A stretch of 57,995 bases of DNA from Brevundimonas sp. (GTDB lineage Bacteria; Pseudomonadota; Alphaproteobacteria; Caulobacterales; Caulobacteraceae): positions 1 to 57,995 of the forward strand of contig NZ_QFNM01000016.1 of assembly GCF_003248455.1 (NCBI RefSeq). The letters are read 5' to 3'. A program made the position numbers and the translations under genes. The notes below the pieces were generated by a model that saw nothing but the letters and a program-made list of their open reading frames with translations, ran no database searches and was not told where the DNA came from. Shown here in pieces: positions 1 through 9,543 of this stretch. Positions within the stretch are counted from its first letter, which is position 1. Each line of letters begins with the position of its first letter.

Positions 1-148
1 CAACGGCTCGGTCAACGCCATCGCCGGCATCCAGAACGCGCGCGGCAACGTCCTGGGCATGATGCCCCACCCCGACCGCGCCTTCGAGGCCGAACTGGGC
101 TCGGCGGACGGCGCGGTCCTGTTCCAGAGCATCTACGCGGCGGCCTGA
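1..148 (+). CDS. purQ: phosphoribosylformylglycinamidine synthase subunit PurQ, 3' fragment
   Basis: Only the last 48 residues are present; the gene enters from the left edge in the frame beginning at base 2 and stops at TGA 146-148. The segment contains MMPHPDRAFE, the end of a class I glutamine amidotransferase domain, followed by the typical PurQ ending FQSIYAA. PurQ hydrolyses glutamine and passes ammonia to PurL for conversion of FGAR to FGAM in purine synthesis. The complete purL lies 2.1 kb downstream on the same strand, which supports the call. The acid residue after the catalytic His-Pro is Asp here, where PurQ usually has Glu. The upstream part, including the nucleophilic Cys, is outside the window. 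Confidence 0.88.
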   Translation, partial: NGSVNAIAGIQNARGNVLGMMPHPDRAFEAELGSADGAVLFQSIYAAA

Positions 149-382
149 TCAGTCGGCGTCGTCGACGCCCTGGACGCCGAGATTCTCGTCAAGCTGATCC
201 GTATCGCCGGCCTCGACGGACGCGCCGTTCTCGAGCTCCGGCTCCTCGTCCGCCGTGATCACGCCGCCGGGATCGCGTTGGGCGGCCAGTTCGCGGGCGC
301 CGACGCCCAGGCCCTGTTCGATGGCCAGATTGGCCTCGACCTCGTCGTTCAGGTCCAGGTCTTCGTTGTCGGGATCGGCCAT
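149..382 (-). CDS. small acidic hypothetical protein (77 aa)
   Basis: I do not recognise a family. The protein is very rich in Asp and Glu (it starts MADPDNEDLDLNDEVEANL) with no hydrophobic segment, so it should be soluble and probably largely disordered. The frame stays open to 415, but I chose the ATG at 382 because a GAGGA Shine-Dalgarno sits about 7 bases upstream. Its stop codon directly abuts the purQ stop, so the two genes converge tail to tail. The acidic composition resembles the two small proteins at 1762-2147, which may be functionally similar, though I see no clear sequence identity. It could also be a poorly conserved ORF. Confidence 0.6.
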   Translation of the reverse strand: MADPDNEDLDLNDEVEANLAIEQGLGVGARELAAQRDPGGVITADEEPELENGASVEAGDTDQLDENLGVQGVDDAD

Positions 383-448
383 GGGAACATCCTCGTCTGT
401 GGTTCGCCAGAACAACCGCCTGTCCGCCCTTTGGGTTCCTGTCAGGCC

Positions 449-847
449 CTAGCGCCCGAACAGGGGCTCCACGCTGGCGCGCGACAGGGGACGGAAGACC
501 AGGAACTGGCCGCCGACCGTGATGGTGATCTCATGCGCCTGCGGCCGCTGCGACAGGGCCGGATCGTCCAGGGACACGGCGCGGCCGGACGCGATGTCGC
601 GCGCATCCGTCGGCGGCAGGGTCGGCCGTCCCTCGGACGCCGCCAAGGCCGAAAGGAATCGCCGCACGGCATTGGCCTGTTGCGCCGGCGTCAGGGCGGC
701 GCGCACCTGTCCCCAGGCGTCCTGCGCCCCGGGCGGCAGAGTCGTCGCCGGGATGGACGGCTGCACCTGGGCGGCGGCCGGAAACGCCGCAAAGCCCATC
801 GCCGCCAGGGCGAAGATCGAGACAGGCGAACGGCGCGGCGGCATCAT
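449..847 (-). CDS. hypothetical secreted protein (132 aa)
   Basis: The N-terminus is a clear signal peptide: MMPPRRSPVS, then a hydrophobic run and a probable cleavage site after FPAAA, giving a mature protein that begins QVQPSIPATTL. The mature part of about 105 residues has a helical stretch (QDAWGQVRAALTPAQQANAV) and a C-terminal strand-like segment (ITITVGGQFLVF). No catalytic motif or cysteine pair is evident and I recognise no family. An upstream in-frame start at 883 would place about 12 extra residues before the signal peptide, so 847 is preferred. It is divergent from the membrane protein at 966. Export to the periplasm is inferred from the signal peptide only. Confidence 0.6.
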   Translation of the reverse strand: MMPPRRSPVSIFALAAMGFAAFPAAAQVQPSIPATTLPPGAQDAWGQVRAALTPAQQANAVRRFLSALAASEGRPTLPPTDARDIASGRAVSLDDPALSQRPQAHEITITVGGQFLVFRPLSRASVEPLFGR

Positions 848-965
848 CGTCGCAACAGACCCCGCCGACCTGTCCGAATGCAAGCTTCACTTTTCATGCG
901 CATCGGGTGAACCTCTGACGTTCCGGCGCGTATGGGCCGGACACGCGCCCCGCATTGGAAATAGA

Positions 966-1757
966 ATGTCCTCCATCATACGCCCCACGCCCCGCCAGCG
1001 CACCCGCCGTCTGGTGGTGCTGGCCGCCGCCGTCTTCGCCGTCGTCACGCCCGTGGTCCAGAATCTGTCGGGCCTGGGCCTGAGCCAGGCCGAATTCGCC
1101 GCAGACGGAAACAGCACCCTGCGCGTCGCCGGTTACGCCTTTTCGATCTGGGGGCTGATCTATGCAGGCGTCCTGGCCTATGCGGTGCGCCAGGCCCTGC
1201 CGCAGACCGGCGAAAGCCCTCTGCTGACGCGAATGGGCCTGCCCTCGGCGGTCGCCTTCTTCGGCGTCGGCTTCTGGATCGTCGTCGCGGCGATGAACCT
1301 GAAGGCCGCCAGCGTGGCGGTGATCTTCGCCTCGCTGTTGGCGTTGCTGATCCCGCTGTTGACCGTGTCGGGGACCATTCGCGCCCTGCCCCGCCTGGAT
1401 CGCGAGCGCATGCTGCTGGTGTGGCCCTTGGCGGCCTTGGCGGGCTGGCTGACGGTGGCGGCGCCGCTGAACCTGATCACCACCCTGACCGCCTTCGACG
1501 CCCTGCCCGCCGCGCTGTCTCCCAGCCTGTGGGCCATCGTCGCCATCGTGGCTGTGACGGTCGTGGCGCTGGGCGTCACCGCCAGCCTGCGCACCCTGGC
1601 CTATCCCCTTCCGGCGGCCTGGGGCCTTCTGGGCGCCTTCGTGGCGGAACAGGCGGAAAAGCCGGCCGTCGCCTTCACCGCCTTGGGCGGGGCGGTCGTC
1701 CTGCTGATCGCCGGGGTGCTGCTCAGCTTCCGCCTGCGCCCCGGCGTCGAGCGCTGA
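966..1757 (+). CDS. multi-pass membrane protein, possibly TspO/MBR-related (263 aa)
   Basis: The protein is almost entirely hydrophobic with roughly seven or eight predicted membrane segments. The first follows a basic N-terminus (RQRTRRLVVLAAAVFAVV). The sequence GYAFSIWGLIYAGVLAYAV resembles the Phe-x-Ile-Trp...Tyr pattern in TspO/tryptophan-rich sensory protein relatives, but the chain is longer than the five-helix, roughly 160-residue TspO. I therefore treat the family link as tentative. The ATG at 966 is used because upstream codons in this frame belong to the antisense of the neighbouring gene and carry no signal-like sequence. It is flanked by a divergent secreted-protein gene and a convergent small-protein pair. 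Confidence 0.65.
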   Translation: MSSIIRPTPRQRTRRLVVLAAAVFAVVTPVVQNLSGLGLSQAEFAADGNSTLRVAGYAFSIWGLIYAGVLAYAVRQALPQTGESPLLTRMGLPSAVAFFGVGFWIVVAAMNLKAASVAVIFASLLALLIPLLTVSGTIRALPRLDRERMLLVWPLAALAGWLTVAAPLNLITTLTAFDALPAALSPSLWAIVAIVAVTVVALGVTASLRTLAYPLPAAWGLLGAFVAEQAEKPAVAFTALGGAVVLLIAGVLLSFRLRPGVER

Positions 1758-1761
1758 CCGT

Positions 1762-2010
1762 TCAGGGCTTGGACGGGGCGACGACGGCGTCGTCCCGGGG
1801 TTCGTGATCGCCCGCCCCCACGTCGAAGGCGCCGGCGCTGCCGAAATCGACGCTGCCGACGCCGACGGCCGAACCTGTCAGACGCTGACGGCTGGCGAGC
1901 GCCGCTTCCGGCGCCTCGGCGTCCAGCTTGGCAGTCGTTTCCGGGTCGTTCGAGCGGTCCATCTGCTGGCCTTCGGCCGGAACTATGCGGTCGGTGCGGG
2001 GCTGACTCAT
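1762..2010 (-). CDS. small hypothetical protein (82 aa), second gene of an overlapping pair
   Basis: Start ATG at 2010 is preceded by a strong GGAGGAG Shine-Dalgarno and overlaps the stop of the upstream 46-aa gene by 4 bases (ATGA), so the two are very likely translationally coupled. The sequence begins MSQPRTDRIVPAEGQQMDRS and is hydrophilic, with a Gly/Val/Ser-rich middle (TGSAVGVGSVDFGSAGAFD) and no membrane segment or recognised domain. The open frame continues upstream to 2259, but that extension is Arg-rich noise in the purL promoter region. Function unknown. Confidence 0.6.
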   Translation of the reverse strand: MSQPRTDRIVPAEGQQMDRSNDPETTAKLDAEAPEAALASRQRLTGSAVGVGSVDFGSAGAFDVGAGDHEPRDDAVVAPSKP

Positions 2011-2147
2011 TGCGGCTCCTCCTCTTCGTCCTGCGCCTTCTTCTGAGCCGCTTCGGCCAGGGCGGAGGCGCCGGCGTCGTCTGCGGCGATCTCGGGCAGG
2101 TCGTCGTCCTGGGGCGTGGCGGCGGGGTCGGTGGGCGTGTCGGTCAT
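2007..2147 (-). CDS. very small acidic hypothetical protein (46 aa), first gene of an overlapping pair
   Basis: This is an ATG-initiated reading frame of 46 codons beginning MTDTPTDPAATPQDDDLPEI and ending EEEPQ. It has an AGGAG Shine-Dalgarno about 6 bases before the ATG. Its TGA overlaps the ATG of the next gene in an ATGA junction, a pattern that rarely arises by chance and supports both genes. Roughly one third of the residues are Asp or Glu, and there is no hydrophobic core. I recognise no family. It lies divergent from purL, whose ATG is 110 bases away, so the two share a regulatory region. Confidence 0.55.
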   Translation of the reverse strand: MTDTPTDPAATPQDDDLPEIAADDAGASALAEAAQKKAQDEEEEPQ

Positions 2148-2257
2148 GTCGGCTCCTGTGAGTATCGCTGGAATCAACCGCCTGCGATCGTCGATGTTCC
2201 CCGATCTTGCGCCGGGCGGGCTGACATTCGGCCCGTCTGCGGCTAGAAGCGCCGCCC

Positions 2258-4486
<2,229 letters not shown>

Positions 4487-4588
4487 TTCCCGTCGCCATT
4501 CCCGTGCGACCCCGCGCCGCAAGGTGCGTCTCGCGCAGGCCCTTGTTCCGCCTATCCGACGCCTTAAGTCTGTGACCTGACTGAAGGC

Positions 4589-5992
4589 ATGGACATGACA
4601 CTGGCCGACGCTTCCGTCTTTCGCCCCGCCATCCCGCCGCGCCGGGCGGGCGAGCCGCTGTCGCTGCTGCCCTTCCTGTGGATCAGCTGGCGCGACCCGA
4701 TCCGAATGTGGTCCGAGCGCCATTTCGCCGAGCCGCAGATTCACGGCCATTCGGCCTTTGGCGAGATTCTGGTGGTCAGCCATCCCGAAGGCGTCCGCCA
4801 CGTCCTGACCGAGAACGCCGCCAACTACGAAAAGGGCGAGTTGCAGAAGCGGGTGCTGGGGCCGATGCTGGCCGAGGGCCTGCTGCTGACCGAGGGCGAC
4901 AAATGGCGCCGCGCCCGGCGCATCCTGGCGCCCCTGTTCACGCCAGCCAAGATGGCGACGCTTAACGCGCGCATGGCCGAGGTCTGCCGCGCGCGCGTCG
5001 CCGCCTGGTCCCTGTCGGCGCGCGGGCGGGTGCTGGATGTGGATTCGGAGATGTCGGGCCTGACGTTCGACATCCTGTCGGCGACCATGTTCTCGGACGA
5101 GTTGGGCGGCGAGGCGCGCGGATTCGAGCGGGCGCTGAATCAGTTCCTGGCCAATGGCGCGCGGATCGATCCGCTGGACGTGCTGGGCGCGCCGGACTGG
5201 GCGCCGCGACTGGGCCGGCTGGCCAGTTTCCGCTCCGCCCGCTTCTTCGAGCAGCGCGTCACGCGACTGGTCGAAGCCCGACGCGCCCATATCGAGGCCG
5301 GCGGCGCCTTCCATGACGACCTGCTTAACGCGCTGCTGCTGGCCAGGGACGAGAACGGCGGCCCCGGCCTGTCGGACGAGGAGGTCGCCTCCAACATCCT
5401 GACCTTCATCCTGGCGGGCCACGAGACGACCGCCCGCGCCCTGGGCTGGACCCTGCACCTGCTGTCGCGCCAGCCCGAATATCTGGCCCGGCTCCAAGCC
5501 GAGGCTGACGCCTTCGACGTCTCCGATCCCAAATGGGCCGAGGGCCTGCCCTGGACCCGCGCGGTGCTGGAAGAAACGATGCGCCTGTTCCCGCCCGCCC
5601 CGACCATGGCGCGCAAGGCCCTGGCGGACGACGAGATCGGCGGCCAGAAGATCGGCGCGGGCGCGACGGTGATCGTCTCGCCCTGGATATTGCAGCGTCA
5701 CAAGCGGCTATGGGACGACCCGGACGCCTTCAGGCCGGAACGGTTCCTGCCCGAGAACCGCAAGTCCATCGACCGCTACGCCTATATTCCTTTCAGCGCC
5801 GGACCGCGGGTCTGCATCGGCGCCGCCTTCGCCCTTCAGGAGGCGATGATCGCCCTGGCCGCGATTCTGCGGGTCGCCCAGGTCGAGGCCCTGACCACGG
5901 CCGAGCCCCGCCCCGTCCACCAGATCACCCTGCGCAGTCGCGAGCCGATGCGCCTCAGGCTGCGGGTCCGGCGCGGGCCGCATCGGGACTGA
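4589..5992 (+). CDS. cytochrome P450
   Basis: The 467-residue protein has all three diagnostic P450 elements: the I-helix oxygen-activation motif AGHETT near residue 275, the K-helix ExxR (EETMR) near residue 328, and the haem-binding loop FSAGPRVCIGAAFA with the thiolate Cys near residue 409. The class binds haem-thiolate and hydroxylates or otherwise oxidises a substrate using electrons from ferredoxin or a reductase. No redox partner is adjacent, so it must rely on one encoded elsewhere. No signal peptide or obvious membrane anchor is present, as expected for a soluble bacterial P450. The substrate cannot be read from sequence. A start at the second Met (4595) is equally possible. Confidence 0.95.
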   Translation: MDMTLADASVFRPAIPPRRAGEPLSLLPFLWISWRDPIRMWSERHFAEPQIHGHSAFGEILVVSHPEGVRHVLTENAANYEKGELQKRVLGPMLAEGLLLTEGDKWRRARRILAPLFTPAKMATLNARMAEVCRARVAAWSLSARGRVLDVDSEMSGLTFDILSATMFSDELGGEARGFERALNQFLANGARIDPLDVLGAPDWAPRLGRLASFRSARFFEQRVTRLVEARRAHIEAGGAFHDDLLNALLLARDENGGPGLSDEEVASNILTFILAGHETTARALGWTLHLLSRQPEYLARLQAEADAFDVSDPKWAEGLPWTRAVLEETMRLFPPAPTMARKALADDEIGGQKIGAGATVIVSPWILQRHKRLWDDPDAFRPERFLPENRKSIDRYAYIPFSAGPRVCIGAAFALQEAMIALAAILRVAQVEALTTAEPRPVHQITLRSREPMRLRLRVRRGPHRD

Positions 5993-6059
5993 CGAAGGCG
6001 GTCGCCGTCCCGTCGCGGATGAGCGATAAGGGACGCCGGTCTTTCAGCGGATTCCACCC

Positions 6060-7154
6060 TTGCGCGTCGCCATCCTGCTTCCCCCCGGTTCCCGGTTTTC
6101 CGAGGCCCAGCCCAATTCGATGGAGACGGTCGTGCGCACCCTGGCCGGCGCGGCGCAGTCGACCTGCGACGATCCCGATGTCGAAACGCGCATCTTCTGC
6201 TGCAGCGGGGCGGACGATCACAATCTCGGCGGCGTCGATGCCCTGCCTGGCGGGCGGGGGCGGATGGAGGCCCTGATCGCCCGGCTGCGCGCCTTTCGTC
6301 CCGATGTGATCGAACATCACCAGCAGGTCAAACAGGCCCTGGCGGTGCAGCAGGCCCTGCCCGAGGCCGCGCATCTGCTCTATCGCCACAATGCGCTACG
6401 GGCGCCGCGTCACAGGCTGGACGCCTGGCGCTATCGGGCGCGCTACCGGCGGATGGACGGTCTGGTCTTCGTCAGCCAGACCGAACGCGACGCCTTCGTG
6501 CGGGCCTTCCCCGACATGGACGACCGCGCCTTCGCCGTGCCCAATCCGATCGACGCCGGGGCCTGGCTGGCCTCGCCCGAAAACCGGCCGCCGGTCATCG
6601 CCTTCGCGGGGCGGGCCATGCCGGAAAAGGGGGTCGACATCCTGTGCACCGCCCTGCCCGCCGTTCTGGACGCCCATGCCGACTGGCGCGCGGTCCTGAT
6701 GCTGAACGACTGGGACGCTCACGCCCAGTGGGCCGCGCGCCACGTCGCCCCGCTGGCGCGCTTCGGGGACCGGGTCGAGGTGCTGAAATCCGCCCCTCTG
6801 GCCGAGGTGCGTCGGCGGATGCAGTCGGCGGCCATCGCCCTGACCCCTTCGGTCTGGGACGAACCGTTCGGCCTGACGGCCATCGAGGCCCATGCCGCCG
6901 GCGCGGCCCTGATCTCGTCCGGCCGCGGAGGCCTGCGCGAAGCCAGCGGTCCCCACGCCCTCTATGTCGATGCGGTGACGCCAAAGACGCTGGCGGCGGC
7001 GATGGATCGGCTGATCCGCGATCCCGCCGAACGGCTGGCTCTGGCCCGCGCGGGCCAGGCCTATGTGCTGGAAACCCATACGCCCCGGCGCCGCGCCGCC
7101 GACCTGAACGCCGTCAGACGCACCCTGGTCGAGCGTCGCCGGATCGCCGCCTGA
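6060..7154 (+). CDS. GT4-type glycosyltransferase
   Basis: The 364-residue protein has GT-B glycosyltransferase architecture. The C-terminal donor-binding domain contains the family 4 signature EPFGLTAIEAHAAG near residues 268-281, preceded by the Rossmann segment PPVIAFAGRAMPEKGVD. The start codon is TTG at 6060, which places the hydrophobic first strand (RVAILLPPGSRFSEAQPNS) at the N-terminus as is usual for this family; no in-frame ATG occurs nearby. It probably transfers a sugar to a cell-surface glycan or lipid at the cytoplasmic face of the membrane, but neither donor nor acceptor can be deduced. It follows the P450 by 67 bases on the same strand; a functional link is not evident. Confidence 0.88.
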   Translation: MRVAILLPPGSRFSEAQPNSMETVVRTLAGAAQSTCDDPDVETRIFCCSGADDHNLGGVDALPGGRGRMEALIARLRAFRPDVIEHHQQVKQALAVQQALPEAAHLLYRHNALRAPRHRLDAWRYRARYRRMDGLVFVSQTERDAFVRAFPDMDDRAFAVPNPIDAGAWLASPENRPPVIAFAGRAMPEKGVDILCTALPAVLDAHADWRAVLMLNDWDAHAQWAARHVAPLARFGDRVEVLKSAPLAEVRRRMQSAAIALTPSVWDEPFGLTAIEAHAAGAALISSGRGGLREASGPHALYVDAVTPKTLAAAMDRLIRDPAERLALARAGQAYVLETHTPRRRAADLNAVRRTLVERRRIAA

Positions 7155-7161
7155 GCTTGCT

Positions 7162-7983
7162 TCAGACCACGGGCACGGCCTGGGACAGCCGACCGCCCAC
7201 CCGGATCGGCTCGACGCGCGTGGCCAGGCCCGTGCGATCGTCGGTCTCCACGAAGACGCCGCACACCGTCGCCGGGCCGGACGCGGGCGTATAGCGCCCG
7301 CCGGAAATCCGCGTTGTGAAGCGGCGCAGCGGCTCTTCCTTTTCGTTGCCGATGACGCTGTCGTAGTCGCAGCAGCCGCCGGCGTCGGTCTGATAGGCCG
7401 TGCCGCCCGGCAGGATCTGGCAGTCGGCGGTCGGAACGTGGGTGTGGGTGCCCACGACCAGCGAGGCCCGCCCGTCGCAGAAGTGGCCCATCGCCATCTT
7501 CTCCGAGGTCGCCTCGCAATGCATGTCCACGATGACGGCGTCGGCGACGGCGCCCAGGGGGGCGGCGGCCAGTTCACGCTCCACCGCGCCGAACGGATCG
7601 TCCATCGGGTCCATGTGCACCCGGCCTAGCACATTCATGACCAGGACGGTGCGGCCCGTGTCGGTCTCGAACAGATTGGCCCCGGCGCCCGGCGCGTCCA
7701 TCAGGCGCGGATAGTTGGCGGGACGGATCAGACGCGGCTCGCGCACGATATAGGTCAGGGCCTCGCGCTGGTCCCAGCTGTGGTTGCCCAGCGTCAGGCA
7801 GTCGGCGCCCGCCATGAACAGCTCGCGCGCCGTATTCTCGGTGATGCCGAAACCGCCCGCTGCGTTCTCGGCGTTCACCACGACGAAATCCAGCTTCAGA
7901 TCGCGCTTCAGGCCCGGCAGGTGATCGCTGACGCCGTCACGGCCGGACTTGCCGATGACGTCGCCGAAAAATGCCAGTCTCAT
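7162..7983 (-). CDS. YmdB/TIGR00282-family metallophosphoesterase
   Basis: The 273-residue length matches the family, which binds two metal ions and hydrolyses phosphodiesters; the Bacillus member YmdB acts on cyclic nucleotides. Metal-binding motifs appear in order: FFGDVIGKSGR (Asp near residue 8), VVNAENAAGG, LGNHSWDQ, VDMHCEATSEK and GTHTHVPTAD. The protein is cytoplasmic with no signal sequence. It lies directly downstream of the 5-formyl-THF cyclo-ligase gene on the same strand. Their junction carries a 14-base tandem duplication, so the start ATG at 7983 sits 10 bases after the upstream stop instead of overlapping it. The physiological substrate in this organism is unknown. Confidence 0.92.
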   Translation of the reverse strand: MRLAFFGDVIGKSGRDGVSDHLPGLKRDLKLDFVVVNAENAAGGFGITENTARELFMAGADCLTLGNHSWDQREALTYIVREPRLIRPANYPRLMDAPGAGANLFETDTGRTVLVMNVLGRVHMDPMDDPFGAVERELAAAPLGAVADAVIVDMHCEATSEKMAMGHFCDGRASLVVGTHTHVPTADCQILPGGTAYQTDAGGCCDYDSVIGNEKEEPLRRFTTRISGGRYTPASGPATVCGVFVETDDRTGLATRVEPIRVGGRLSQAVPVV

Positions 7984-8003
7984 TCGAAAAGTCTCATTCG
8001 AAA
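7976..8003. repeat. perfect 14-bp tandem duplication at the fau/ymdB-like junction
   Basis: The unit AGTCTCATTCGAAA occurs twice head to tail at 7976-7989 and 7990-8003 on the + strand. On the coding (minus) strand each copy contains ATGAGACT. The outer copy holds the end of fau (GAA TGA) and the inner copy holds the true start ATG of the phosphoesterase. With one copy the two genes would have the common 4-base ATGA overlap, so the duplication appears to have split an overlapping junction. Confidence 0.9.
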
Positions 8004-8542
8004 GCCGTATAGCCGTTCTCGGTCAGAACGCCATGCAGTCGGATGTCGTGATCATCCAGCGCCAGTCGCTCGACCCGCTGGCCGGCATAGGCGAAGCCGA
8101 CCCGCAGCGCGTGAGGACGTTCGGCGAAGGTGCGGTCGTAATAGCCGCCGCCCTGCCCCAGCCGCCCGCCGCGTTCATCGAAGGCCAACAGCGGCGTCAG
8201 GATCAGATCGGGCTCCACCCCGTCGGCCAGAGGCAGGGGCGCGGGACAGCCGGCGGCGTCCATTTCCAGCGGTTCGTGCGGGGACCAGGCGCGGAACAGC
8301 ATAGGCGCGTCGCGCTGGACGACCACGGGCAAGCACAGGCGTCGCCCCTGCGCCAGCAGGGCGAGGGCCACGGCGTCCGTGTCCAGTTCGGAGCCCATGG
8401 CGCGATAAAGGGCGACGACATCGCCCCCCGGCAGCGCGTCGGCGCGATCCGCCGCACGGGCCGCCGCCGCCGGATCGGCCTGGGCCAGGCGCTTGCGCAG
8501 CGCCCGCGCGGCGGCCCGGAGTTCGTGCTTCTCGGAGTTCAT
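7994..8542 (-). CDS. 5-formyltetrahydrofolate cyclo-ligase
   Basis: The 182-residue protein has the family's normal size. It uses ATP to convert 5-formyl-THF to 5,10-methenyl-THF in the cytoplasm, returning a storage or inhibitory folate to the one-carbon pool. Diagnostic features are the basic N-terminal helix (KHELRAAARALRKRLA), the central PDLILTPLLAFDERGGRLGQG block and the GGGYYDRTF loop that binds ATP and folate. It lies downstream of zapA and the 6S RNA on the same strand, the same order as zapA-ssrS-ygfA in Escherichia coli, which strongly supports orthology. The gene is called ygfA, fau or fthC in different organisms, so I give no single symbol. Confidence 0.95.
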   Translation of the reverse strand: MNSEKHELRAAARALRKRLAQADPAAAARAADRADALPGGDVVALYRAMGSELDTDAVALALLAQGRRLCLPVVVQRDAPMLFRAWSPHEPLEMDAAGCPAPLPLADGVEPDLILTPLLAFDERGGRLGQGGGYYDRTFAERPHALRVGFAYAGQRVERLALDDHDIRLHGVLTENGYTAFE

Positions 8543-8570
8543 GCCGCGACCTTAGATCGGCAAGACCGTC

Positions 8571-8625
8571 GCGGCGAGCGATAGCGCGCCCAAGCAGCGA
8601 GCCGCCGCGCGGCGAGCGTTAGCGC
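8571..8625. repeat. 17-bp direct repeat (GCGGCGAGCG[A/T]TAGCGC)
   Basis: GCGGCGAGCGATAGCGC at 8571-8587 and GCGGCGAGCGTTAGCGC at 8609-8625 differ at one base. They lie just downstream of the 6S RNA 3' end (minus strand) and upstream of the cyclo-ligase gene. No function is evident; they may be a short dispersed element or a local duplication. Confidence 0.6.
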
Positions 8626-8644
8626 CCTAAAAATAAAGAAAGTT

Positions 8645-8816
8645 GGCGGCGCCGCGCGAACCGTGAGGAACGTTTAAATCCTCTCGACCTGGGTAGCCAG
8701 GTGGGTTCCATATGCCCAGGCCCTCGAGCCCGGACAGGGACAGATCCCGTAGAGTGAATTAAGGTCAGAAGGATATGTTGTCTTCGACGTGAGCCGCAGC
8801 AGGACCCGCCGTCCGA
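8645..8816 (-). ncRNA. ssrS: 6S RNA (approximate ends)
   Basis: The 315-base gap between zapA and the cyclo-ligase gene on the minus strand is where 6S RNA lies in many proteobacteria. Reading the minus strand, a 5' segment GGCGG..GCTGCG can pair with a 3' segment CGCGGC.CCGCC to form a closing stem, followed by a T-rich tract (TTTCTTTATTTTT) like a terminator tail. A TATCTT box at 8823-8818 could be the -10 element, giving a start near 8812. The interior is open and purine-rich, as expected of the promoter-mimicking bubble. 6S RNA binds the housekeeping sigma-factor RNA polymerase holoenzyme. The ends are my estimate to within about 10 bases; an Rfam RF00013 search would settle it. Confidence 0.75.
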
Positions 8817-8857
8817 CAAGATAGGGCCTCGAGGCCGAACACGCCAGCGCGGCCCGA

Positions 8858-9184
8858 TCAGATATTTTGGGCGATCTTCTCGATCCGCGCGGCGACGGCG
8901 TTCAGGGCCTCGGCCACGCCCTCGGCTGCGGCGGGCGCGGGCGGGGGCGGGGGCGGGGCGGCGGGCGCCTTGCCCTCGCCCAGGCGGGCCTCGTGCAGTT
9001 CGTCGGCCAGGATCAGGGCCGACATCAGGAACAGGCGCAGATCGCCGACATGGCCCACGTCCTGGGCCACGGCGCGCACCTGGTTGTCGAACTGCTTGGC
9101 CAGGATGCGGACCCGCTCCTCCTGGCCGTCGGCGCAACCGACCGCATAGGGCCGGCCGTTCACCTCCACTGTCACCGTCGCCAT
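8858..9184 (-). CDS. zapA: cell division protein ZapA
   Basis: The 108-residue protein begins MATVTVEVNGRPYAVGCADG, the conserved N-terminal strand pair of ZapA. It continues with QEERVRILAKQFDNQVRAVAQ and the LMSALILADEL helix that forms the dimer and tetramer coiled coil. ZapA binds FtsZ in the cytoplasm and bundles protofilaments at mid-cell. A proline-rich linker (eight prolines in a row of about ten) separates the core from a C-terminal helix, a variation common in Alphaproteobacteria. The start ATG at 9184 shares one base with the stop of the upstream coiled-coil gene (TGATG), indicating coupling. 6S RNA follows downstream. Confidence 0.93.
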   Translation of the reverse strand: MATVTVEVNGRPYAVGCADGQEERVRILAKQFDNQVRAVAQDVGHVGDLRLFLMSALILADELHEARLGEGKAPAAPPPPPPAPAAAEGVAEALNAVAARIEKIAQNI

Positions 9185-9447
9185 CAGCGGTCCTCGCTTT
9201 CTGGCGCATCCCTGGCTTGGAGCGCCTCGCGCACCGCCTCGGCCGCGCGGCCCAGCGCCTGGGACGCCTCGCGGCCCGCCGCCTCCAGCTCGGCGACGCG
9301 TTGGTCGGCAGGCCGCGGCGCGAACAGGTCGTCGTCCGCCACGGCCGGCGCCGAGGCGGGGCGCGCCTTCAGTTCCAAGACCTTGCGTTCGAGATCGGCC
9401 AGGGCGCGGTCGATGCGCGCCCGTGCGGCCGTGGTGGCGTCTGCCAT
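9184..9447 (-). CDS. coiled-coil protein upstream of zapA (DUF4164-like)
   Basis: The 87-residue protein MADATTAARARIDRALADLE... is strongly helical. Leu/Ala heptads run through ERKVLELK and again through VAELEAAGREASQALGRAAEA, so it should form a coiled coil. An AAGGAG Shine-Dalgarno lies about 8 bases before the ATG at 9447. The gene overlaps zapA by one base, and small coiled-coil proteins are regularly found just before zapA in Alphaproteobacteria. A role with ZapA at the division site is a reasonable inference from position only. The domain name is recalled by resemblance and has not been checked. Confidence 0.75.
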   Translation of the reverse strand: MADATTAARARIDRALADLERKVLELKARPASAPAVADDDLFAPRPADQRVAELEAAGREASQALGRAAEAVREALQARDAPESEDR

Positions 9448-9543
9448 CGGTCGCTCCTTGCAAATTGCGTATAGAACCCGAGGACGCGCCGGGGTAAAGC
9501 GGCGCCGCCTCTTAAATTCCGCATCGTCCGAAAGGTCTCCGCC

